Assembly: GCA_007922195.1 (NCBI GenBank) | Contig: ML681989.1 | Coordinates: 45,685,275-45,749,274, forward strand | Direction: 5' to 3' | DNA length: 64,000 bases | From: Podocnemis expansa | Taxonomy: Eukaryota; Chordata; Testudines; Podocnemididae | In this document: in pieces, positions 35,801 through 44,133 of the stretch | Layout of the letters: every line of letters begins with the position of its first letter | Position numbering within the stretch: the stretch's first letter is position 1 | Made by a program: the position numbers and the translations under genes | Notes under the pieces: generated by a model | Databases searched by the model: none | The model's input: only the letters and a program-made list of their open reading frames with translations | What the model was told of the DNA's origin: nothing

Positions 35801-36291
35801 ATGCACACAATCTTATAAATGAAGAAATACTGAAAGGTCTCAGGCCAAAATAACCTTTTGGCATTTTTTAAAGCTATTGTATTCTTATATTAAAATTTTT
35901 TTTTTAAAAAGAAACCTATTTGAACTTTCTTTTTTCCCTCATGAGAGTATAGCTCTAAGCAGTCAATCTTCAGGACTAAACCAGGATTGCTTCACTGAAG
36001 CAACATTTTCATTGAACACAGCATTTGCTGTCAATCAACAAGATTATAATTACAAAATAATGAATGCCTTATGGACCCAATCTAAAAATACTTTGACATC
36101 TAAATCACTGGAAGTAAGACCTCAAACACTACAAAGAATCTTCCAGATTTTTATGAATAAAGTTTGAGGCAAATGAAAGTTAAAAAAATGCACTTGCTTC
36201 TTGTCAATCAGAAGGTGAATTCATCTATTTAGACTATCTGCAAATCTAGACTGCGCCAGCATTCTATGTGATCTGGACACAGAGGATCTTG
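32839..36291. other. Unassigned DNA, GC-richer in the first half
   Basis: 32880-34345 is C-rich ('ctctctctctcgccccccatcc', G run near 33985-33994) and reads like an old repeat mosaic that I cannot assign. 34350-36290 is AT-rich and unassigned. Open frames (89 aa at 35234-35503 minus, 96 aa at 35877-36167 plus) have no recognisable domain. Confidence 0.4.
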
Positions 36292-37625
36292 GCATAGAAT
36301 CATACAAACTGGAAAGGAGCATGAGGTCATCGAGTCCAGCTTCACAGGAGGACCAAGTAGCAGCTTAAACCATCTCTGACAGGTGTTTGTCTAACCAGCT
36401 ATTAAAAATTTTCAATGATAAGGATTCCACAACCTCCCTAGGCAACTTATTCCACTGCTATATCACCCTAACAGATAGGAATTTTTTCCTAATGTCCAAC
36501 TTAAACCTCCCTTGCTGCAATTTAAGCCCATTGCTTCTTGTCCTATCATCAGCAATTAAGGAAAATATTTTTTCTCCCTCCTCCCTGTAACAATCTTTTA
36601 GGTACTTGAAAACTGTTATCTTGTCTCCTCTCAATCTCCTCTTTTCCAGACTAAACAAACCCAGTTCTTTCAGTCTTCCCCTATAAATCACATGTTCCAG
36701 ACTTTAATCATTCTTGTTGCTCTTCTCTTCACTTTCTCCAATTTGTCTATATCTTTCCTGAAATGAGGCTCCCAGAACTGGGCACAATTCTCAAGTTGAG
36801 GCCTAATTAGCATGGAATAGAGTGGAAGAATTACTTCTCATGTCTTACTTGCAATACTTCTGTCAATACATCCCAGAATGGTGTTTACTTTTTTTGCAAC
36901 AGTGTTACACTTTTGGCTTATACTTAGTTCGTGGTTTACTATGACATCCAGACACTTTTCCTCAGTACTCCTTGCTACGCAGTCATTGCCCATTTTGTAT
37001 GTGTGAAACTGATTGTTCTTTCTTTAGTGGAGTCCTTTGCATTTGTCTTTACTGAATTTCCTCCCATTAACCTCAAACCATTTAATCAGTTTGTCCATAT
37101 TATTTTCAATTGTGATCCTATTCTCCAAAGCACTGGCAACCCATCCCAGCTTAGTGTCATCAGCAAACTCTGTAAGTGTATTCTCTATGCCATTGTCTAA
37201 ATTCTTGGTGAAAATATAGAACAGAACCAGACCCAGAACCCATCCGTGCAGTTCCCTGCTTGTTTTGCCCTTCATCATGACTGTAAACCATTGAGAGTGG
37301 TTATCTAACCAGTTATACATCCATTGTATATTAGCTCCATCTAGACTGTACCTCCCTAGTTTGTTAACAAGAAAATGATACAAGATCATATGAAAAGCCT
37401 TTCTGAATTCTAGCTGTTCCACATCTACTGCTTCCCATCTATCTATAAAGCTTGTTACCCTGTCATAGAAAGGTATCATGCTGGTTTGACATGATTTGTT
37501 CTTGACAAATCCATGCTGACTAACAACTTACTCTCTTCCAGATGTTTGCTAATTGATTCCTTTGAGGCATTTAGCACATTAGTGAAAATTTTAAGAATTT
37601 TTTGTCTGATTAATAAACTAATTAT
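36292..37625 (-). repeat. Truncated CR1 LINE
   Basis: The plus-strand start 'agaatcatacaaactggaaagg', then 'gaggtcatcgagtccagc', is a reversed CR1 3' end. The element then runs back through the 3' UTR into ORF2. Minus-strand frame 37479-37024 (151 codons) reads reverse transcriptase: AFHMILYHFLVNKLGRYSLD, then the catalytic core FADDTKLGW, then KLIKWFEVNGRKFSKDKCK. It lacks the 5' two-thirds, so it is a dead, 5'-truncated copy. Confidence 0.85.
37024..37479 (-). pseudogene. CR1 ORF2 reverse-transcriptase fragment
   Basis: A 151-codon open stretch of the reverse-transcriptase domain inside the truncated CR1. The FADD box (catalytic Asp pair, motif C) and following 'TKLG' are visible, with flanking 'NLDNGIENTLTEFADDTK'. 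Upstream motif A and the endonuclease domain are missing or out of frame. The product would be inactive; it is a remnant, not a host gene. Confidence 0.85.
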
Positions 37626-38071
37626 ATATGAAAACCCATTGTAAATAGAATTTCAGCTAGAATCAGTATGCTGAGATCATTAAAGGTCATTTTAAAAAAA
37701 CTGCTTTGCTCTCCCTTTTATATAAAAGTTGCATCTACCTTCTGAAAACATACATTTGCCCTAGGCTGACGCTGATGCAATGAGGCCAATGAGTTTGTAA
37801 GGCAAAATATTTGCCATCCATGAGGTTAAACACTATACTATTGGCTGATGCACTGTTTTCCTTTTTGCCCTAGAGACAATTAAATTTCATAAATGACTGT
37901 AGGCTACATCCTGCAAACATGTACATTTGTGCTTAACTTTTATATACACACATAGTCCCATTTAATTCACAGAAAGTTAAGCATGTATGTATGTGAAAGG
38001 ATTTCCCTTTATGTAGATCAGAGACCTTTAGAAAAGTTTCTTCGACTCAACGCCTACATGGCTATGTCTAC

Positions 38072-38476
38072 ACTGCAAAAGTTAGTTCACATAAACAAAG
38101 TTGAACTAATAAGTTCTACCTTAATTCGAACTAAACCTGACCTTATTAAGTTGAATTAACAAAGTGCACTAATTCAACTTAAACATTAAGTCAAAGTAGT
38201 GCACTTTGTTAATTCGAACTAACTACCCTAATTTGAATTTATTTAGTTCAAATTAAGGCTTAATCCTGATCTACACTGCCCTTTGCTCAAACTAAGAATC
38301 AGATTAAGTGCTTAGTTGAAACTAAATGCAGGTGTTACTAATTTGAACTAGGCTTTCATTAGTTTGAATTAAGGAATTCCTGAATTCGAACTAGTGAAAG
38401 TCTATAGTGGACAGGGACTAAGTTAATTCAAATTAAGGCTCCTCAGTTCGAACTAACATGCCAGTGTTGACACACC
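38072..38476. mobile_element. TTCGAA-palindrome element
   Basis: It starts 'tggctatgtctacactgcaaaag' and ends 'agtgttgacacaccccatgg'. The interior is about 15 diverged TTAGTTCGAACTAA palindromes, several intact at the core ('ttaattcgaactaaacc', 'gttaattcgaactaac', 'gaattcgaactagtg', 'cagttcgaactaac'). No coding capacity. Confidence 0.8.
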
Positions 38477-38762
38477 CCATGGTAGTAGTATGAATCCTGC
38501 AGTCATGTGACTATTCAGGTCACATTATGTGATCATCATGGACTCAGTGGATCTAACTGGGCCTTATTTGCCTGACCTCAGCACCACTCACACATGCACT
38601 TCTTATTGTGCCTGACATGATGAGACAGTGGAGGACCAGTTGGGTATTTAGATCAGAGCATTTGAGATCCTGCCCTAGTCCTCCTAACAGCCAGAAGGAA
38701 GAAGAACAAGGGGTGAGTAAAAGAGCTCTTGGGCCTGGCCATGACCTCACTCCATTATAAAC

Positions 38763-39162
38763 NNNNNNNNNNNNNNNNNNNNNNNNNNNNNNNNNNNNNN
38801 NNNNNNNNNNNNNNNNNNNNNNNNNNNNNNNNNNNNNNNNNNNNNNNNNNNNNNNNNNNNNNNNNNNNNNNNNNNNNNNNNNNNNNNNNNNNNNNNNNNN
38901 NNNNNNNNNNNNNNNNNNNNNNNNNNNNNNNNNNNNNNNNNNNNNNNNNNNNNNNNNNNNNNNNNNNNNNNNNNNNNNNNNNNNNNNNNNNNNNNNNNNN
39001 NNNNNNNNNNNNNNNNNNNNNNNNNNNNNNNNNNNNNNNNNNNNNNNNNNNNNNNNNNNNNNNNNNNNNNNNNNNNNNNNNNNNNNNNNNNNNNNNNNNN
39101 NNNNNNNNNNNNNNNNNNNNNNNNNNNNNNNNNNNNNNNNNNNNNNNNNNNNNNNNNNNNNN
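38763..39162. other. Assembly gap (400 N)
   Basis: Exactly 400 N. The right edge opens directly at the centre of a foldback repeat, so the missing DNA probably includes at least its left arm. Reading frames that cross this block are artefacts. Confidence 0.99.
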
Positions 39163-39256
39163 AAGCATCTGAGGAAGTGGGATCTTCTCCCACGAAAGCT
39201 CATGCAAAAAATAAATCTGTTAGTCTTAAAGTGCCACACAACTCCTTGTTGCATTA
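39163..39256 (+). repeat. Foldback repeat, right half beside the gap
   Basis: 'aagcatctgaggaagtgggatcttctcccacgaaagctcatgc', then 'ctgttagtcttaaagtgccacacaactccttgttg'. Almost identical to the copy at 58035-58124, including the CACACAACTCC variant, so both belong to one young subfamily. Confidence 0.85.
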
Positions 39257-40317
39257 AGATGTCACACTGTGCTTATTTTGTGGCTTTTTGTTCACTTGGC
39301 AAGAGGGTTCTCTTGATATTTTTCCTTGAGCACCATTTTAACAAAACTAGACTACTCCAATTCTAACCTAACATGCATAGTTATAGCAGTGGAATTTGGT
39401 CTCTAAGGTTCTACCAGCTTAGGCACACTTCTTTGTGGACCTCAGTAACCGAAGTATAGGATAGGTCATCTGTGATAAAAGTAGATGATCTCTGCTGTCT
39501 GTGCTCAGTACAGCCAATTGACAGTAGCACTAATTATTAAATAACCATAGACAGATAATTGTTCACTGGTCCACTGCAGCCATCAAATTTCCTGATTCAT
39601 AGTGTAAACAAAATCACCTGCCAAACTCCATAATCAATATTGAACAACTGGCTAATTCACTCTGGTGTTTTTGTGGGTTTTTTTTTTTTTTTACATCTGT
39701 TTTGCCATCCATTGTATAGGGAGCCTACATGCCTGCCTACCTAAGCTTCATGGATTGTAGTGTAGTTCCTGTGATTGTCTAGGTACTTAAGTTAGGTATT
39801 GCAAAGCCAACTGTCACAATAACTAAAGCCTATTGCGAATCTTGGCTTTTCAGTCTTCGTTGATCATTGACAAAGGCACTAGAGTAGACTAAAAAGACCA
39901 ACATTTCATATAGATGTTATGTTATACTGGATTTAACAATGCCTGAAAGTTTTGGTTTGTCATAATACAAAAATAATGATATTTGTTATGTCCAAATGCA
40001 TTATATGTACATGGAGAAGTTTAGATTGATTCAAAATATGTTCAGCAATTAAAGACAAAAATTAAAAGGATTAACTTTTGGTATAAGCAGGATTAGCAAC
40101 ATCAGAAGAAGGATGAAAGGGAAAGTGGCTGTTGAAAAAGCATTAATTCTCTCTCATTTGCTCTGAGTATGAGAAAGAAAGATGAATTCAAATGTGTAGC
40201 TTGTTAGACATTTAGTATTACAATTAATCCCATATTCTCTTCTGTTCCTCACACAAATCTTATCAGTATTTCCTCTTCAACATTCATCTTTTTCTCTGCT
40301 TTTTCATCTGGCTGGAA
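39257..40317. other. Unassigned DNA
   Basis: T run at 39677-39692. No recognised repeat or gene. Confidence 0.45.
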
Positions 40318-40495
40318 ATTAAGACTGGAAATAAACCCTAATTTTTTAATAGTAAGATCTATCAACCATTGCAACAACTATCTCCATTGCTGGCAATTTT
40401 TAAATCAAGATTTGCTGTATTTCTAAAAAAATGCTTTAGAAATTATTTTGTAGGAAGTTCTATGGCCTGGGTTGTACAGAAGGTCAGTTTATATA
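40318..40495 (+). repeat. CR1-like LINE 3' end fragment
   Basis: 'gaaattaagactggaaataaa', 'ccattgctggcaatttttaaatcaagatttgctg' and 'gttctatggcctgggttgtacagaaggtcag' match the 3' region of the CR1 subfamily also seen at 30440-31105. Short and diverged. Confidence 0.7.
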
Positions 40496-40864
40496 TTGAC
40501 AATGTTCTATTCTGCTTGCAGAATCTATGAATCTTTCACTAAAACCTTCGACCATTCATCTTGTGCTCTGGTTACTGAAGTCTTCTTCTCTTGGATCTCT
40601 GTGCTTGATCTTATTGTTTGTATTGAGGTATCTCTCAAAGTCTCCAGTCAGAACCAAGACCCACTTTGAATTAGGATCTGTAGAAATACAGGGAGACACA
40701 AACCCTGCCTTGAACAGTGTACTGTCCCAATATGCAGATTGAGGCTACTAAAATAACACCTAAGTCATAAATTGATATGGAATATATTTAATTATATGAC
40801 AGTGGTGAAAATGGGATAATGGAGTTATCTTTCAGATGAGGAGTGTCACACATATCATGTGAAG

Positions 40865-41500
40865 CAGTGGTTCCCAATCTTTTTGGCTCGAGGGCCACAG
40901 ATATCTTTTTTACAACCCTGAAGGGCCACCAGTCTCTGGTAACAGGAACTCTCCTCATTGTAGCCAGATACAAGGGCAACGTTGACACTGGCAAATTAGT
41001 TTGAATTAAGGAGGCTTAATTTGAACCAGCTTATTCCCTGTCTATACTAGACTTTCATCAGTTTGAACTAAGAAATTCCTTAACTCAAACTAATGAAAAC
41101 TTGGTTCAAATTAGTAACTACTTAGTTCAATCATTAATTTGAACTAAGTACAGTGGAGACTAGGACTAACCCTTAGTTCAGAACTTAAGTTCAAACTAAG
41201 GGCAGTTAGTTCGAATTAATGAAGTAGACAAATTTGAACTAATGTTAATTCGAACTAGTCCATGTTGTTAATTTGAACTAATAAGTGAGTTTAGTTTGAA
41301 CTAACCTCAAATTTATTAGTTCAAACTAAAAAATTTGAACCAACTTTCTGAAGTGTAGACATAGTCAAGGATATCTTCTGTCCCCCTGGCTGCAGGAAGG
41401 AAACCACATGCATCCTACAGGTGACTTTCTTCTGCAGCTGGGGGAGTGGGGGCAGATGATCAGTGGTCCCCTATCTTTGGCTCCAACAAGGATCCCAGTA
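40865..41500. mobile_element. hAT-type element, left end, carrying a nested insertion
   Basis: CAGTGGTTCCCAATCTTTTT, followed by 'ggctcgagggccacag', is a hAT terminus. The element is interrupted at 40976-41365 by a TTCGAA-palindrome element. Hat-like C/G-rich sequence resumes at 41366 ('ctgcagctgggggagtggggg'). No right terminus is found, so the right limit is a guess. Confidence 0.55.
40976..41365. mobile_element. TTCGAA-palindrome element with 5-bp flanking repeat
   Basis: The ends 'gcaacgttgacactgg' and 'gaagtgtagacatagt' are inverted. CAAGG flanks both sides (40971-40975 and 41366-41370), a possible 5-bp target duplication. I count about 14-16 palindrome copies in 390 bp, for example 'cagtttgaactaag', 'gttagttcgaattaatg', 'gttaattcgaactag' and 'ttagttcaaactaa'. 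Most cores read TTTGAA or TTCAAA, the expected decay of TTCGAA at CpG. Confidence 0.8.
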
Positions 41501-41612
41501 CCTACCAACCTAGGTGAAGTACTTTGCTGCACTCCTTGCTACAGACAGCTGAAGGTTTGCTGAGACAGAATAGAAAATGACCCGACCAACTAATGATAAG
41601 ATAGAAAATGAG

Positions 41613-41655
41613 ACCAAAAAAAAACAAAAAAAAAAACACACACACACACAAAAAA
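41613..41655. repeat. A-rich and (CA)n simple repeat
   Basis: A runs interrupted by C followed by about 8 CA units and another A run. Confidence 0.85.
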
Positions 41656-42193
41656 CCACCTCCTTCCACCCATACCAATCTACCCAGACTGACATGGCAA
41701 AACTTATCCTTCTCCCTCCATGCCGTTGTTTTTTCTTTTTTTTTTTTTCCTATGCCTTCACTATCCCAGTAGGACTCTGTGCTAAAATTAACCTTCTTGC
41801 CCTAACTTCCAAGGCCTACACAATTAAATTCTTGAGCATTCCGACAGCCTATGACCATGTATTGTCCTTTCCTACTACTGGTCAACTACAATGCAAGAGA
41901 AGGGAAGTGCTTCATTTTAAATCCCCACACAGTTGAATGTGGAAACCCAGACAGATCCTCAGTTTAGATTGTTGGGCTTAGCAAACATATGGAGAGAACA
42001 GAGAAAAAACAAAGTCTGATAATTCACAGGAAACATTTTTCCCCCAACTTGTAGTTCCCAGTGCATGTGTCTTGACTGCCATTGTTAACAGCTTCTTTCC
42101 TATGCTGCCATTGATTCCCTTTCTGCCTCTGAACACTCACACATCCTGTGATAGGGACAGAAATCACTGGGCAGAGGAAAATACAGAGGTTCC
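41656..42193. other. Unassigned DNA
   Basis: Pyrimidine-rich start (T run near 41738-41748). The 119-aa plus frame at 41577-41936 begins in simple repeat and has no domain. Confidence 0.4.
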
Positions 42194-42516
42194 CTAGAGA
42201 TCAGGGCTAGATTAAGACATGCTGAGGCCCTAAACTATGTAAAGATTCAGAGGTTCCATACCATAAAAAGTAAAGAGAAAAAAGTATTTTACATAATAAC
42301 AGAGAAGGTAATGAAAAAATACATGATAAACCATGATATTTGCATATACACATAGGCAACAATGCAACATACATCTTGGAAAAAACATTTACATTATTAT
42401 TTTCAGTGATGATAAATCTTCTCAGTTATCTCTGACATATTTATAGGCCTCTCCTAATGTGAATCCTTAAGCCATGTTGTACTTGGCTTGTGCCTAAATC
42501 CAGCACTGCTAGAGTT
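42194..42516. mobile_element. hAT MITE with 8-bp target duplication
   Basis: The element is 42202-42508. It starts CAGGGCTAGATTAAGACATG and ends 'gcctaaatccagcactg', inverted with mismatches. Flanks CTAGAGAT (42194-42201) and CTAGAGTT (42509-42516) are an 8-bp duplication with one mismatch. AT-rich interior, no transposase. Confidence 0.8.
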
Positions 42517-42855
42517 GCATCCTGCCCAGAGGAGTTCCTCCTCCTTCCACCTTGTATTTGCTGAAAAAACATAGCTGCATGCTTTAACAGGCATTTTAAC
42601 ATAGCTTCCAAAAATGTGCCTCTTTTATATTATATACCTTTCTGCAATCCTTTATCCTCTCCCTCTACTAATACTTCCCAGAGGAGATTTTGGCTCCTTG
42701 TTTCTTCTGCCTAGCCTCATTACCTGACTTGGACTTGCTTTGAAGTACATACGATCTCAAGCCACTGCTAGAGCGACCAGAGGAACCTTGCGAACAGGGG
42801 ACAGCAAACAGGGGAGTTTGCGAGGGAGTTTGAGGAGAAGTTTGGTGAGGCCAAG

Positions 42856-43920
42856 ATGGTGAAGAGGAGCCGTACTGCTGGCGCCAGTGCCCCTGCTATT
42901 TCCTTTAGCTCTCTTTCTACCCAGACAGAGTGTCTGACAATGGATATCTCCACCCAGATCCTGGTGTGGATTTGCAAGGACTGTGGCCTTCATTTTCCTG
43001 CCACTGATGATCAGGCTAGGGAGATGAGCCTATGTGATAGGTGCCTTCTGGTGGCATCTCTCCAGAAACAGGTAGGAGAGCTACAGGAGGAGGTGTCACG
43101 CCTCAGAGGTATCTATGCCCTAGAAAAGTTCCTTGACAGTGTCCACGATGAGACCTGCAAGGAGGAGGTCCCTATCCCAGTACCAAGGGCTACTGCCACA
43201 GCTCTGGAAATGGATGGGATGCCTATGGCAGAGGGAGGACAGTGGCAGCTGGTCACCTCTGGCAGTAGACGGTGCTCCACGCCTGCTCACATCCCACCAT
43301 CCCTTGTGGTGAGGAACCATTATGCGGTGCTGGACAAGATGCAGGAGGTAGAGGAGATGCCATCCACCCCAAAGGCTGGTCAGATCACAGCCACCTCACC
43401 TAAGAGGAAACGTAGGGTTGTAGTGATCGGGGACTCCCTCCTGAGAGGAACGGAGGCACCCATCTGTCGTCCTGACAAGGCCTCTAGAGAGGTATGCTGC
43501 CTGCCAGGTGCCCGTATCCGTGATGTAATGGAGGGATTGACTAAAATCATCCGCCCCTCAGACTACTACCCCATGCTGCTTATCCATGTGGGTACCAATG
43601 ATACTGCAAGAGGTGATCCTCAGCAGATCAAAGGTGACTTCAGGGCTCTGGGAGCGAGGGTGAAGGAGTTTGGAGCACAGGTGGTGTTCTCCTCGATCCT
43701 TCCAGTCAAGGCTAGAGGCCTGAGGAGAGACAGATGTATCCTGGAGGTGAATGCCTGGCTGCGAAGATGGTGTCGTCAAGAAGGATTTGGCTTCCTTGAC
43801 CATGGAGTCCTGTTTCAGGACAGAGGATTGATAGGCAGAGATGGCCTTCACCTGTCCAAGAAGGGGAAGAGCATATTTGGGCACCGACTGGCTGACCTAG
43901 TGAGGAGGGCTTTAAACTAG
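42856..43920 (+). CDS. CR1 ORF1 protein: zinc motif, coiled coil, SGNH esterase
   Basis: Intact 354-codon frame; the ATG sits in a good context ('aagATGG'). Residues C40-x2-C43-x16-C60-x2-C63 form a zinc-binding motif, followed by a predicted coiled coil at about 66-88 (LLVASLQKQVGELQEEVSRL). Residues 183-354 are an SGNH/GDSL hydrolase: GDS with Ser194, the Gly of PGAR near 219, GTND with Asn248, and the D-x-x-H pair Asp329/His332 (DGLHLS). All four catalytic blocks are present, so the enzyme could be active. Known for the CR1 clade: ORF1 proteins with zinc-finger and esterase modules bind RNA and help form the retrotransposition particle; the esterase substrate is uncertain. This is a transposon gene, not a host gene. 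Overlapping minus-strand frames are shadows. Confidence 0.92.
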   Translation: MVKRSRTAGASAPAISFSSLSTQTECLTMDISTQILVWICKDCGLHFPATDDQAREMSLCDRCLLVASLQKQVGELQEEVSRLRGIYALEKFLDSVHDETCKEEVPIPVPRATATALEMDGMPMAEGGQWQLVTSGSRRCSTPAHIPPSLVVRNHYAVLDKMQEVEEMPSTPKAGQITATSPKRKRRVVVIGDSLLRGTEAPICRPDKASREVCCLPGARIRDVMEGLTKIIRPSDYYPMLLIHVGTNDTARGDPQQIKGDFRALGARVKEFGAQVVFSSILPVKARGLRRDRCILEVNAWLRRWCRQEGFGFLDHGVLFQDRGLIGRDGLHLSKKGKSIFGHRLADLVRRALN

Positions 43921-44133
43921 GTTCATCTGGGGAAGGAGACCAAAGCCCACAGGTAAGTGAGAATGTGGGTGATCTGGGGGGAGGGATGGAACTTGGGGGG
44001 TGTTGGGACTGTAGCACCAGCAATAAAAGAAAAGGTAGTTGGAACATGGGGGGGGAAATCAAACAAATGTCTTACGGGCTCTACTGAAGCCCCAGTACGC
44101 GAGGAGAGTGGGGGAGGAGAACTCCTAGAAAAA
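43921..44133 (+). other. CR1 inter-ORF region
   Basis: About 213 bp, G-rich, between the ORF1 stop and the likely ORF2 start at 44134. Contains 'gggggagggatggaacttgggggg'. A frame is open across it from 43957 into the start of ORF2, as often seen in CR1. Confidence 0.6.

Noticed and set aside
38553..39254. Frames of 147-233 aa
   Set aside because: They run through 400 N and are artefacts of translating unknown bases.
41577..41936. 119-aa frame starting MTRPTNDKIENETKKKQKKK
   Set aside because: Lysine and threonine/histidine runs come from the A-rich and (CA)n simple repeat; the rest has no motif.
43558..44062. Minus-strand frames of 108-116 aa
   Set aside because: Antisense shadows of CR1 ORF1 and the inter-ORF region.
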